A DNA stretch of 64,000 nt from the NCBI RefSeq assembly GCF_010015445.1, contig NC_053129.1, forward strand, positions 15,782,749-15,846,748, in the 5' to 3' direction. Of this stretch, positions 1 to 23,600 are shown piece by piece. A model generated the notes under the pieces. That model saw only the letters and a list, made by a program, of their open reading frames with translations, did no database searches and was not told the origin of the DNA. The first letter of the stretch is position 1; each line of letters begins with the position of its first letter. Both the position numbers and the translations under genes were made by a program. The stretch comes from Perca fluviatilis (Eukaryota; Chordata; Actinopteri; Perciformes; Percidae).

Positions 1-110
1 CTTTCGTGGAGACCCAGGTGTTCCAGATGACCCGAAGGGTTCAAGGCTTACGAGCATGTCAGACTGATATTTGGGGTGCCAGACCATGTAGGGCCTCGAA
101 AATAAGCAGT

Positions 111-176
<66 letters not shown>
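1..176. repeat. Unclassified repeat-like tail followed by (CA)n
   Basis: The first about 110 bases look like the end of an interspersed fish repeat, judged only by resemblance of wording such as the stretch around 75-110. It runs directly into a (CA)n microsatellite at 114-176. No exon of the neighbouring chga gene was recognised here. The repeat class is not established. Confidence 0.45.
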
Positions 177-177
<1 letters not shown>

Positions 178-1336
178 CAAAATGAAGCAAATGAGTGGTT
201 TAATGTCTCACTCTAGTAAGAAAAGAACAGACAAATAACAATAAAGGGATCCTGCAGGGAAGTAAAGGTAAAGCACAGGCATAAGTCTTTCCCTTTCACT
301 TTTTCATAGGGCTCAGCAAGTTTGCTTCAGTGGTTCGTCAGAGTTAATTGCCCTGAAATGTACTGCTTTCGAAGCAAGAGCACAATTAATCATTTGGCCC
401 ACAGAGACTCCCCAAGTAAATTGCAGTGAGCACTGGACTATCTGCTGACCCACAAACGGCACTGCATATTGTACGCAGCGAGCACAAAAGAGACAACTAC
501 TGTACAGTGCTGTGCTCTGATATCAGTCTGTGATCTTTCTTTCTTTCTTCCCCCCCCTTTCTTTCCGTGACTTTGACTCCCCTTTTTTTTCCCTCTCCTC
601 TCTTTGCATCCTTCTGGTGGTGTACAGTTTCAATCTCTCACTAGCAAACGCTCGGTGAGTAATGCTCCGATTGATTTTTGTTACATTAGCATCAAGGTAA
701 TTCACTGGCTATGTAAGTGAATAGTCCTTACTCAGTGCTAGTGATCCCGCTGCATATAACAGAGTTTTATACCCGGCAGCCATCGTAACAATCCATTAAC
801 CTGATGATGTGGGCATCGCGCTCTACATAAAAAAGGAGAGTATGTATCGATTCTCCTAGAAAGGCGGCGTGGCTCCAGTGAGAGCTGATTTGTGTCAGTC
901 CTGGTCCTAGTTTCCAGGATGGTGATGGTAATAATGATGACTATGATCAAAATAAAGCTGAACATATGCATAGCCCTCATTTTTAGATCTGTTTAAACAA
1001 CTATAAAGAAGAAGGGTTAGGGTTAAAAAATCATGTTAAATAAGTATCATTGTATCATTGTAATACATCCTCCTTAAAATAGAAATTACAGCCTGGGGTG
1101 GAATTTGTAAAAAAAAAAAGCATTATAACTGCTGAGTGCATAAACAAAACATGAAAAACTGTCTTCCGGGTCAAAACTGGAGCAAAGTCACTATATTTCA
1201 GCAGTTAATTAGGGAAATACATCAAAGAGGATGACATCATCTTTACCCTAATTGATGTTACCATTATCAAAATTGAGAGAATTTGATTAGAAATACTGAG
1301 AGATTGAATTGTGTCTGTCCTTTGGGTGGGGCTCAC

Positions 1337-2639
<1,303 letters not shown>

Positions 2640-2859
2640 GATTGGAAACGAGGCGCATAAAGCTCTCCAGGAATAGAAAAATAGCGAAGCTTGTCTCAGA
2701 ATGTGTGATTTTACCCCTTTAAGGACAGCCGGTGGGTTTACGGACGCATCCTGAACTAAACTTAGTCGCCTTTCGGTATTTCTGGAGAGCTAAATTTCCT
2801 GCAGAAGCATCCGCGACACGGCAGCCTTCGTCCTCGACACCTCGCTGCAACAGAGCCCG

Positions 2860-2896
2860 CTTTTATAGGACGACGTGGGAAAGGGAAGTGACATCA
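2860..2896 (-). promoter_or_regulatory. chga core promoter: TATA box and CRE-like element
   Basis: Read on the minus strand, a CRE-like octamer TGATGTCA (2889-2896, one change from TGACGTCA) lies just upstream of TATAAAAG (2860-2867). The chga start codon is at 2639, so transcription would begin near 2830 and leave about 190 bases of 5' UTR. Mammalian CHGA promoters also pair a TATA box with a proximal cAMP response element, so the arrangement is expected. No transcript evidence is available here. Confidence 0.65.
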
Positions 2897-2900
2897 TCCT

Positions 2901-5900
2901 GGGGCAAACTATTGCTATTGTACCTGATCATACCTCGATGGTTGTCAGGGCGTGCACAGGTTTAGAGTACCTCATATAGCTATGGAAGCATCCATGTGTA
3001 CTAATAGAGTAGATTCTGAGATTTCAGCTTTTTAAAATGTTATTCATAAAAGTTTTGGCCTATTCTCCAGTGATCAAGATCAAGACATAAAAGATTATTT
3101 ACAAAAAAAACATGAATCATTGGAAGATGCCTTTAATCTGATCAAGCAGGCGTGTCAATTTGAATACAGATGCACAGACTTTATGTCTCTGCCTCCATTA
3201 TGTTGTGTTCCCATACAGGACAAAGCTCTATCATCATACTGTATTTGCTGATCATGTCTCTTGACTAGCTGAATGTGTTGCTAGGCGACGGTTTATTGAA
3301 AATGATTGCTGTAATGGCTGTTACTCTGATCATGTGAGCAGCTGGATTGAATGAATGGATAAAAAAAGACCTTTTACACGCTTCATAACCAAAGGCAATG
3401 CAGCTTTAACCCTTCTTATCAGAGACTAAATGGGATCTGAATTTAAGATGTGTGACATAATAGACAACATACAGTATATGTTAATAATTATATAGCTAAT
3501 AACTATACATATTGGTTAATAAATACCATGGATATATCTTGATCAGATATAGCGAGCTCCAAGATGTTTTGCCACACACATGACCATTTTGAAATTGGTT
3601 ATTGGTGGATTCCTCTTGGACAGTCTTTGGTTGGACCATTTAAGATGTATAGATGACAGTTAAAGACAATACTTTATAATAAGGGGTGTACAAAATATGG
3701 TTAAAAAATTTGTGAATTCCTGTTGCTCACCATAAATAAATGATTGAATCACTTTGACTTCATGGGATGAGTTAACACCTAATGGATTATCAGTTAAAGA
3801 ATGTTAATTCACAATTATTTCATACATCTATTTATACGCCACCAAATGAGATGGACTACAGTTAGATATAATAAGGTATTTCAGGGCCATGCATTTGATC
3901 AACCTCTCTGACTCACACAGAAATATGTAGCCGTTTTTATATCATGAGCCCCCGAGGATGAATCCTACTGACTTTTGGGAACCCCTAACTTTTCCCCTAA
4001 ATAGCGCCACCAGCAGGTCAAAGTTTTTTCACTTATTCTGTGAAATATCTCAACATCTACTGGATGGATGAGCAACAAAATGTGGTTCAGACATTCATTG
4101 TTACCAATTGCTAACTCTATGTTGTTTCACAATTACAAGCTATGGGATGGCATGTGAATTTTTATTTTTATTTCATCATTATATTTTGTGTTCTAAAGAA
4201 GTGTGTAGCGCAAGAGAGAATAGTGCACTAAAACCAAAATCATCTAGCAAGTGCCGGTTGACAAATCAGGGCAGAATGGACTGACATGTTTAAACATGCA
4301 TCATTGTAATAAAGTGAAAAAGAAAGTGTCAGGAATCTGATTGTGACATGTTACCATTACTAGAGATTGAATATTGTGACTGCTGGGTCAGATGTTTGAA
4401 TGTCCTTTTCTGTATCTAACTGGTTTCCAGAGACCGATTCCATCGGATTTGGTTGAAACATAAACAAAGTGACTGTAACTTAACACTTATGACCTGAGGA
4501 TTCTGCATTATTTTATTGTTATGTATTACTCAAGCATGTGTGTGTTGGAACATGTTATAAAGTGTTACAAAATAGCCAACAGTCATTTTAATTTAAACTT
4601 AAACAAAACTAAACACATAATGCACAATTGAGTTTTATGTTTTGAGTCATTAAATAAAGGTGTATTATACAACCAAACTATGGAACATCCTAATATTGGT
4701 TGCTCTCTTCTACCTCATAATCAATCAATCCATTTTATTTGTCACATAAAATCGTACGAGGTACAGTTCCAGGTAATCCCAGAAGCGCTGAGTCCCAGAT
4801 GTACATGAGCCTATGAGGTCATTTTCTCTTTTGTTACCGACACATTCATTAACAAACCAACAGACAAAGGTTTCCAAGGTGGGGGTTGGACTGTGTGCTG
4901 TTTCAAATTGCCTACTCCACCGTCCACCGAGATCCCAAAGATCTCATTACACTTTCAGAGAGACAATAAAGGCCAATTTGCGTCAGTTCCATATTTGTCC
5001 CGCGTAAACCGGCAACGGACGGCTTTGTTTAAACATGAAGAGGGTTTTCTTTGAATGCAATAATAAGGTCATTATGAAATCCAACAGCTACGAGGACTGA
5101 TTGAAATTCAGCCCACTGCAACACGCAAGAGAAATGGCAGAAAACTGGGACGCAGGAAATATATTTTTTTAGATCCTTTAAGTGTTTGGTTTAAAACATA
5201 CTGGGAACAGTTTCACTAAATAAACACATTAAAAAGGGACCTCTACCGTTCATAGTCAATGTCCAAATGGTTTTGCCTGTATTGTGTAAGACACATTTAC
5301 CTCGAAATGAGGTTCAGAAAACCATCCCATTCTTCTCTTTACAACCCTACCTTGCTGAGTACACCCTGCATGGTTTTCATTTCCATTCAAGAGCTAAATT
5401 AACATTTCTATGAGAACCTGAGCTGTGCTTAGTATAGCTTCCACCTGCTCTCATAGTTCTACTAAATAAACAGAGTCAATACATACTGTACTGTATGCTC
5501 TTAACCAAAAAGAAGATGAATAGGGAACTAATCTTTAGATCATATACCACAGCTACTTATGTTAGATGATCATTTGAGGGCAGCTTAACAACAATGACTC
5601 CTCTGCTCACAATTGCGCACAATATTGGGAGTTTTGGTTCAGTGTACTCACTCTGGTGGATTACTTTGTCTCTTCTAGTGCTGAGCACATACAATGCAGC
5701 TAACTGGAGGACAGAGACGTGAAAGTGGGCCAGCAGCAGCAGACTGGAGATCTGAGGAACAGACGTGAGACTAAATTGTCTCTGGTTTGAAAAGTCACAT
5801 CTTTCTGGTAACATTTAGCATGGGTAAGATGGTTGACAAATCATTTTCCATCTTTCAAATTTATATCACTGAGCTGATCAGAGTTCATAGGGCTCCTCGG

Positions 5901-6620
5901 TGTGCGCATGTACACTTGTTGGAACATTTTCATTGTCAACTCAACAAACACAATGAACATTATACATGTTATTATCATAAAATAAATAATTTGAAATAGT
6001 TGAGGGTTCATGATTCTTAAAGAAAACACTTCAGTTTTGGGCAAAGTCTAATAACTTTAATGTTTTATAAGCATGTATACATGTCAAAAAAGTGTTACTT
6101 CATGCTTCACGTGTTACAAACTCTAATGCAATTAATATTAGGTAATACAGTGTAGTTAAAGCAGCTCATGGACAGACATCTCCTTAAAATTACACCTACA
6201 GAGTATTATTCTCATTACGAATGTGTGTGAAACATTGAAGATCGTCCCCACAGTTAGTGTGTGGTCAGAGCAGGTAAATCATCTTGGTTCAGGGATGATG
6301 AATTCAAATTTAAAAGCAAAATAGAAAACCTTATGCTTTGAGCAGCAATGGTTTCATCCAGAGAAAGCTTCCCACCAACAACCACCTCCACCTGCCTCTA
6401 ATGCTGAAATACTTAGGTTGCAGCATTCACTGTCACATTATCTACGTGGTTTCAGAGCTTATCACTGCAGTCCTTTCCTGTATGCTGCTATTTGGGGCCA
6501 AAGACATGCAATGTCTAAGAAAAGTGGCTCACAGACTCTCCTTTGCAGGTGATCCTCTGTATCACCTCAACAGTGACCAGTGTAGCAGTAGCATGATTGT
6601 AAAATAGTCCAGCAAAGTAA
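2901..6620. other. Spacer between chga and plb1, no gene recognised
   Basis: AT-rich DNA with many stops in all frames. It would hold the plb1 3' UTR next to 6620. A degraded interspersed repeat is seen at 3945-4140 and a short (AATC)n tract with repeat-like sequence near 4720-4800. An 85-codon open frame at 5557-5814 (minus strand) matches nothing I know and has no splice partners that I could find. Confidence 0.6.
3945..4140. repeat. Interspersed fish repeat fragment
   Basis: Contains phrases such as 'gcgccaccagcaggtcaaag' and 'aatatctcaacatctactgg'. The same wording recurs within this window near 41985-42090 ('aatatctcaacaactattag', 'atggattgccatga'), so the two stretches appear to be related copies. 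Class unknown. Confidence 0.6.
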
Positions 6621-6623
6621 AAG

Positions 6624-9284
6624 CTACAGAAGTCCGAGACATGCCAAACCCACAAGGAGCAGGAGCAGCAGGAAGTACGCTGCCTCTGACAGAGCGGCAG
6701 ACTGCAGTGGAGGCTGACCTGACTTGGCTGCAATTGGTCGGGTGAAGATATACGGCTGTTCCTACAGATAGGACATGGGGAATATGGGATTATATAATCA
6801 CTTTGTGTTGTGCATCTTAAAGCATATAAAGGATCATAATCTTTAATTACACATCATTGGGGACCATTTCCCAAAGCAAGACATAGTTATTACATTGATT
6901 TACAATCATCCAGAAGGCCACTATAAAGAATATCAATCAACTTGCCGACTTCTAACTTATGATTCAAATTTAATTTATTTCCATTTACTTAATTATTTCT
7001 TTTTGGTCTTATTCATATCAGTGTTGCATGGTAAAGCAGTTGCAAACAGGGACCAAGAAAGATTTCAAATTAGTTTCTGCTTGCAACTGCGTGAGCATAA
7101 CTTTCACAAAACAAAAATGGCTATAACATCTAAACTATGAGTGAATACTGTATCTTAAAGTGCTCATATTATGCTTTTTGTCTTCTTCCCTTTCCTTTAT
7201 TGTGTTTTATATCTTTTTGTGCACGTTATAGGTTTACAAAGTGAAAAAGCCCAAAGCCCACCCCAAAGGGACTTACCATCTCCAACAGAAAACACTGTTC
7301 ACAAACTACTCCAAACAGCTCTGTTGTAGTCCAGCCTTTACTTCCATGACGAACGTGCGTCACTTTGTAACACACCTTATAATGCTCGCCTAGCTGCTAG
7401 CGTGGCGCGCCCTCATACTCTGCTTCTGACTGGGTAGTAGTCCTTACCTAGCTACTGCGCATGTGCAACTCCCAACAAAGGTGGAACAGAAGTGCGATGC
7501 CTCACTCTGTAGCTAAAACAGAGAGCTCAACACACAGGGTGAAAAGAGGAGCTGCAGCAATGTGCAGTACAACATAAATATGGTGTTGTTTGAAAATTAA
7601 ACCATGTAAACCTATTCTGGTACAACCTCTAAATACAATTATTAACCTGAAAATGAGCATAATATGAGCACTTTAAGAATATTTCAAATATCTGCAAGAT
7701 TATTTGCATTCCATGTTTAAATAAGTAGAATCAATTTGAGAGGAAATTACTATAAAAACCAACAACGTCCTTTGGAAAATGAGTTCAGCTCGCTAGAACA
7801 CGTTATAAAGAATAAAGGTCAGTTTCTTCTTGTTGAGTTTAGGTGTTTTATCAAACTTTCAGGTTAAAGACACAAGTAACATATGCTGCTCTGGTGTAAC
7901 AACATTGTCGTATAGAGAGCTGCCTTACCATCGGTGGACAGATGAGACTGATGGGGTCAGAGAAGCTGCTCACAATCATCTTTCCCCCCTCAGGCTGAAA
8001 CTGTGAGCAGAAGAAAGAGCGACAAAAAGGAATAAATAAATCAATATGTTGAAGTTTTTTTGTTTTTTTTTAAATGAAGTTATAGTAATAATGCGTGCTT
8101 AAAAAGCTGTGTCCTTCATTTTCCTACGCTTGTGAGCTATTTCCCATTGAGTCATTCATTATTTTTCATCCTTTTGTGACATTTCTTTACATAATAAATC
8201 CTTCTGAATGGTAATGGATTGTTGACCTTTAACCTCCTGGTCCATTAAATACAAACAGTGTGACTCATTGTTCACCATGTTGTTCCACAGTCCCTTGGCC
8301 AGCTCCTCGTGCCCCTTAATGGTGAAGTGGAAGCAGTCGTGAGTGAAGAAGGTCATATCGATCTTCCCATTCTGCTCAGAGAGACAAAACATAAAGTGGT
8401 GTAGATTTACTGATGGAGCTGTTGTTGGTGTTAACAAAGCCAAAAACGTTACAGCTGCCACACTCGGGATCTTAATGATTCAATAATTACTGTGCAATGT
8501 TTCACACTGATTCATCTCCTGAGAGCAGACACCTCTGCCACCTTGATATAGGTGTGGCCTTTGGAGGATAGATTACCGGGAGGCGGGGGGGGTCAGCTTG
8601 TTTCAGAAAGGGCTGAAGAACGACGGCGAAGTCATCCCTGAAGAAACGATCGCTATACAGCAGCGACTCAAGTCTTTTCTGTGGACGAAAGTAACATCTA
8701 TTACAATCGATTTATAGAAACAGCAATCGTGCAAACTACTTACAGAGAATCGTTAACATGAAATCAACACGTGCTGTTTTGGGTCCAATGCAGCACTTTG
8801 TACAGTAAAGTGATTAAGATGCATTTTCTTTTAAATAAAGTGATCTTGCAGGATGGTTGATAATGATTTAAACTGTTATTTGTTATGGATAATATGCACA
8901 TTCCATAAATGTAGAGTTATAAACTATACCTGGAACTCCAGATTGACTTCTACCAGCTCCTGAAGCTCACGAGACTTTGCTTCAGGCTCTATCAGGCACG
9001 AGCAGAACGACCTAAATTAGAGTAAAAACTAAATAAAATTCAGCAGCGGAGATTGCATGGGGGGGCGGAACTTGTTCTGACAGAACATTTAGGTGCAAAA
9101 GGAATAAAGATGGTTTTCTATTTAAAAAAAATAAAACAATAAAAAATAAAAACACAGAAAGGACGATGGCTACATGTCAAGTACATACAGTAGTTTATGC
9201 TTCTGCTACAAGATTTGGCTACGTTAAAGATCCCCTCCAGACATGTTTTATCACATAAAAATACTTCACTTATTTATTTATTTA

Positions 9285-9344
<60 letters not shown>

Positions 9345-12300
9345 CTATATTTATTTTTCAAAACTTTAAAAACAAAATGTTCTCTATGTCACTGAGAAGT
9401 CTATTGTCAGTGCGCTGGAGTGTTCACGTTTCAACAGTACACTTATATAAGTTGTAGATTGGACCGTGATTGGCTTCCGAGTTGTGATGTCACAAAATCC
9501 TGCTGGTATGTCTTAAACTCAGATTGACGCATAGAGAAAGCTTTCCTCTTCAGCAGAGGAATGTGAAAACAGCCTTCTAGTGTCAAACTCTGCAGAGTGA
9601 AGATCAAACATCACAGGGATGCGACAGTAAACAAGCAACACATTTTTGAACGGAGGGGGCACTTTAAGGCTCACGTAAATGTTATTGTTAAGAACGAGCG
9701 TCTCACCTTTGTAGCAGGCACCCCGGAGTGGGCTTCTGCACCTCCCTCAGAGTCTGCATGGGCAGGATCTGAACCACATTAACGATCATACGGGGAACCT
9801 GAAGCACAACGAGAAGGAGCCACGCTGCAGTGAATTCCAGCACCGTACTGAAACCTCACTCAGACCACAACGCTCAGTCGGGTTTCTTTCACTTTACCTC
9901 ATTCAGAAGCATTTCCAGGGACACGGTCATATAGTGAATGTAGTTATCCACTGAAAAGAGAGCCTAGAGAGAACACGGAGACTCTGCAGAGATTAATGAC
10001 ACATTTCTGTAAAGAGACATTTTTATTGAACTAAACTAGTCGGGAAAAAAAGAGAAAGACAGACCTTATCTTTGCAGTAATCGCAGATGTCATTCATGCC
10101 CATGAGAATGGTCAAAAGCTTCCAGTCCTTCTCGAAGTTCAGACCCTAAAGGAACAGACAACAGAGGGGTCAGAGTGTATAAAAACAGGTTCAGGGACAG
10201 CATCTTGCTGCAGGATACCTCAGACTCTGGCTGTTGAACTTTAAAAAAAAAAAAACACCTCTATTACTGTAATCGTTCATCCCTCTGTTGTTACACGTTA
10301 CTGTACCTCATAACCTCTCAGTGTGTCGATCAAATGTCTCGTCTGGCCGGGGAGGTTGCTATAAAGACACAACAACAACATACGTCTAAGCATCATAATA
10401 AATAAAGACTAACACATAAAACAGAAGGTCACAGAGCGCACAGTTTGAAACAGTCACACTGATGACACTGATGATTGCTTACAAGGTGTTATGTCCAGTC
10501 ACAGCCAGGTTAAAGCCTGTTTCGCTGATATGAGCCTGCATCCCATGAACCGTCTTGCCCGGAGCAGCACCAAGCAGATTGGGATTGAACAGCTTGATGA
10601 TGTCTATATAAAAAAAAAGCACAAGTGGAAGAGAAACGCGTAAAGACGATGTATTGTCTCTTTTCTTTAGCTCACTGCGGTTTATGGCACAGTGATGTCA
10701 ACAGATATCTGAGATATCATCAGTGATTAACACATCTTACTTGCCAAAGTAATGACATCCTGAAATGACCCGTAGCCTCCAATGCTGCGAGATGAAGAAA
10801 TGTCACATTATTATCAAAACTAATTGTGTATTTTTAAGTAATGCTAATTTAACAGTGTTATCTACAAACTGAAAATACAAAATAAAAAAAATAAACTTAA
10901 ATAGTCTGATGAACAGAGCAAATTCCATCTCTTACATAAAAACACAAATGTTTGTGATGAAATTTTGAAACAAGTTGATCATGCACATGCATAATAATTA
11001 TATCATATCCTGGTTACTCGCAGGCCCTCTACCTCTTGCATGGATAATAACCTTTATTATCCATGCAAGAGGCCCATTACAGGTTTCACACATGGTTTCA
11101 GTCACCTCCACGACACATGACGGAACTCAATAGGAATCCCGAGGACAGTGGTGGCGTTGGCACCGATGGCCGTCTGAAAAAGAAAGACACAACATCTGAG
11201 GAAAATATGATCAGAACTTTGTCAAAATAAAGAAATCTTGATTGTGTGTTTGTGTTTGGAGGAGGTGATTCTGTGATCCATTGCATTTCTGGTATCATCT
11301 ACTGCATTTTAAAGAGGTATTGTATCCTTGTAAACAAGAGATAACTGACATTTACGCTTTTGCTTTAAAAGAAAAAAAAACCAAAAAGGAAACTGATGGT
11401 AATGGTAAGTAATCTGGCAACATAACTGTCATCGCAACATTTAGTCATCCTGATTTCAATTGCATATTACTTACAAAACACCTACCGTCAGTGAATCCCC
11501 CAAGGCAGCGATGACTTTGATATCTGCCGCCTTCACAAGTTCAACTACACCAAAGGGTGAAAGGAGACATGGGAGAAAAGAGAATGGAAGAGAAGAAATG
11601 AATCAAAAGTTTCCATTGGGTAGAAGATTGATTGAGATGTGACCCTGACAGACCTGAGGTGGGTACAGAGTGAGAAGGACTCATGTCTGGGCACTGGAAC
11701 ACAGGATGTTTGAAGCTCGCCGGCCGAGTTTTCTCTGGAAACTCCTGAGAAAGAAACAAGAGAGAGAGACCTCATCACGATCAGGTCTAATCTCTTATTT
11801 TCAAATACAGATTGAATGTGTGTCCTATATGTGACGGTCTTCCTTACAAGAGGCAGTTCATTAGAAACAGAGATGAACCCTGTATCGGTTTTAGTTCTTA
11901 TTTTTTATTTCTTCTTTAGTTCTCCTTTAACTTGTTGATACCATATGCAACTACGTTGCCATTTCACTCACTACCCCCTTGCTTTGCTCTGTGTCTTTAG
12001 TCTGACACAGCTACGCTTGGTGTGCGCATACGGATGCCCGCTGGTCCATACGCTGTGGTTAGATGTCGTCCCATGGTAACCTGCCTCTTACGTTAAAAGT
12101 AGGCTACCCGTTATTATATACTCATTGTTTTTGTTGGTTTTCCTTTTGTTCATTTGGGTGTCTTTTTTAATAATAAATACATCAAGGCCTTGTGGTCATT
12201 GTCTGCCTGTTTAAATGATAAACCAAATAAAATTCTATGAGAATTGGATTTTTCTTCTTACCCACTTTCTAATAATGACAGCATTTGTATGTTCAGTGCT

Positions 12301-12741
12301 AAAACCAGGTGTACACAGTACCTTGTTGAGGGCCTCCTTGCTGTAGTGTCGGATCCCCTCCTCATACTCCCACCACCAGTCGTTGCCTTAAAGAGGATTA
12401 TTTCCAAATTGTCCATTTGAAACATTCCAATAACACACATTTATCAATGAAACAAGTAGTTTTCCTTTGACAATCCTTTACAGCACAAAAGTAGGCTCTT
12501 TTAAAAAGGCACATCAGTCTTTACTCATGATCTGATAACAAAACACACACATTTATATAACATTCAACACACCGTAAACAATCTGTCTAAATTAAAAGGC
12601 CCTGTTTCAGAGGCTGTTGTAACAATAAATATAGCCCCACAGCCTCACGTGTGCTTTGCCCTCTTGCTTGTTCTAGCACTTACCTTTGACAGAGCAGGAC
12701 GTGAGCATACATGTTGCCACGGCGATCCAAAGCCACTCCAT
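6624..12741 (-). CDS. plb1: Phospholipase B1-like, single lipase domain, membrane anchored (426 aa, 16 exons)
   Basis: GDSL-type phospholipase/lysophospholipase, predicted to act at the cell surface. Exons (minus): 12684-12741, 12322-12386, 11654-11744, 11486-11544, 11106-11173, 10741-10784, 10483-10603, 10307-10358, 10065-10145, 9898-9963, 9707-9798, 8930-9011, 8577-8678, 8276-8371, 7929-7994, 6624-6761. All phases join to 1281 nt with no frameshift. The start MEWLWIAVATCMLTS is a signal peptide. Catalytic blocks are visible: GDSLT (residues 87-91, nucleophile Ser89), GMND (202-205) and HDCFH (338-342, Asp and His). The C-terminus ends in a leucine-rich membrane segment (about 408-426), expected for a type I or tail-anchored product. 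Mammalian PLB1 has four tandem repeats and about 1450 residues, whereas this gene has one repeat between signal peptide and anchor. The donor after exon 14 (ATG/GTGAAC) is weak but is the only one that fits phase and alignment. It could be a fish-specific paralogue rather than the one-to-one PLB1 orthologue. Confidence 0.88.
7154..7677. mobile_element. piggyBac-like MITE in plb1 last intron
   Basis: About 520 bp bounded by inverted ends: CTTAAAGTGCTCATATTATG at the left, and its reverse complement at the right (GCATAATATGAGCACTTTAAG). TTAA sits at 7155-7158 and 7673-7676, the target duplication expected for piggyBac-type elements. There is no long open frame, so it is non-autonomous. This looks like a family I know as common in perciform fishes, judged from memory. 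Confidence 0.85.
9270..9342. repeat. (TATT)n followed by (TA)n in a plb1 intron
   Basis: Simple repeat: TATT units to about 9296, then a perfect TA run to 9342, between exons 11 (9707-9798) and 12 (8930-9011). Confidence 0.9.
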
Positions 12742-14568
12742 AGTAGTGCGTATGGGCCAGTCAATGGGTCACCCCTACAGAATGCACAATGTGATGCTCA
12801 GCTTTACAGCGCTGTCACTTTGTCTCTCCCACCCTCTAAAGCGGAGTGACACCCTGCGGGTCCACTGAGAGCCAGTCGATCAATGTCAGCAATACAATAC
12901 CTCATACCCAATACAATACCTCATAACAAGGTTTCACAGGTTGTCCACATTACAAGCTTTGCGACTTAACAAATAACCACCATAACAATGAAGAAAAAAA
13001 AAAACACCATTCTAAACAACCATTAAATATCCATATATCATTTATTATTTCTTTATAAACTTGTATTTAGGATGGTAAAAATGCAGTCTTCTCAACAATC
13101 TTGACCAGTGATTCATTTTAGACAAATTGTGAGTAGTGTGGGTGTTGATGTGTGAATGCAGGAAACAGTTTGGAATCATTGATTGTTTCCTTTTTGACTT
13201 CATACACTACATGCAGACGTATCGGGAGATCAATTCTCAATAGTTCTAACAACAAGCATATATCGTGGAACTGAACAAATGGACTTTAGAGGCGAAAAAC
13301 TGCATGTGGCAAAATCTGAAGTTTCTAATTTTGTTTTGATAAATACTGTATGGCCTAACCATGGCAAAGTGTAGGCAGGGATCCAAGTTGGATTTTTGGT
13401 GAGTGGGTGGAAATTCTCGTAACAGCCACATGCCACAGCCACACACGCACTGTCTCAGCTAACTTGAGGCTTAATAAACAAAACAAAAAAAAGGCAGATG
13501 TGGGATGAGAGGAACTATTGAGCTACCAACCACTAGAATAAAATCAAAGCCTGTTGATGGGAAAATATCCCACCAACAAAAAGTACATCTTCAAAACTGT
13601 TCTTTTCCTTCCACTGGACTGTATACATCCTACAGATCAGGCTATGCTTGGAGATGTGTCTGTATGCATTTTTAAACAGAATCTGCATCAGGGCTGAGGA
13701 TTTGGTGAGAGCTTAGTGGCTTTATCTATCCAGTACAGCTTTTTCATAGATTACTGTAAACCACTAAACAGGTATCTGTTCTCATTATACTGACTTAAAT
13801 TACATTTTAGCACTGTTACTAATGCTGAAGGAACATGAATTAATCTTTCTCAGTGAATTGCAGGTATGAAAAAGGTACAGAACCGACATATTAACTAAAC
13901 AAATAACCAATTAATGGAAAAGGTAATGCAAGATTTGTTCACCCAAGTATCTGAAAAAAAAGGTGCCTAAAATTAAAGTCTGCAAAATGAGCAGAAAAAA
14001 ACATGCAAAACCATGACTTGCTTTACCAACTAGACCGGGTCTAGCAAATAAAAGTATTTGAATTCACATTTTCCTGCCCGATTTTTTTTCTAAATACTGC
14101 GCTAAACTAGGATTGAGGCAGTTCCACTTAAGAGTGATTTTCTCAATAAGAGAAATAGGAAGAAACTAAAGCACATATTAGATTCCAACTCTTTTGACTA
14201 TGTTGATTAGTCAAATCCAAAAAGCCTTTGATTTCGCAAGCAAAAGGCTATTTCCATGGTGAGGACACGGGTGCTTCTGGCAGTATCCTGAGTCACAGAC
14301 TAGCAAGTCCCAAGTCTGTGTTCTGTAGCATTGTCGGTAAACACCCCCAGTGTCTTTCTTCAGCCCAGGACCAGCATATATTTTAAATGGAGAAAGGGAG
14401 ATGTGAGACTGCACAGTTCAGCAGCCACCTCAGTCTTCTTTTAGCATGTGGAGTAGGAGAGGTGCTCAAACTAGCAGGTATTCAGCTAGTAAGCATCAGC
14501 TGCTCCATGGGGCAGCTGGCAGAGCCTCTTGTCGGTCTTTCACTGCCCTTGCTCCGTCTGGCTTCCTC
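12742..14568 (-). other. plb1 5' flank and probable sel1l 3' UTR
   Basis: No coding exon was recognised. The sel1l stop codon is at 14569-14571, and the sequence below it is AT-rich and contains no convincing splice signals, as expected of a 3' UTR. A minus-strand AATAAA (13041-13046) is the best candidate polyadenylation signal, which would give a UTR of about 1.5 kb. The roughly 270 bases between it and the plb1 start codon at 12741 would then be the plb1 promoter; no TATA box was seen there. Confidence 0.5.
13041..13046 (-). terminator. Candidate polyadenylation signal of sel1l
   Basis: AATAAA on the minus strand, in an AT-rich setting about 1.5 kb downstream of the sel1l stop codon. It was chosen by position only; other variants could be used. 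Confidence 0.35.

Positions 14569-23600
<9,032 letters not shown>

Noticed and set aside
523..980. Minus-strand frames rich in charged or hydrophobic residues near chga
   Set aside because: Low-complexity composition, no match to chga exon 4, and no flanking splice sites in a usable phase.
5557..5814. 85-codon minus-strand frame starting MLPERCDFSNQ with a leucine-rich middle
   Set aside because: No family resemblance, no splice partners in the chga-plb1 spacer, and its length is within chance for the region.
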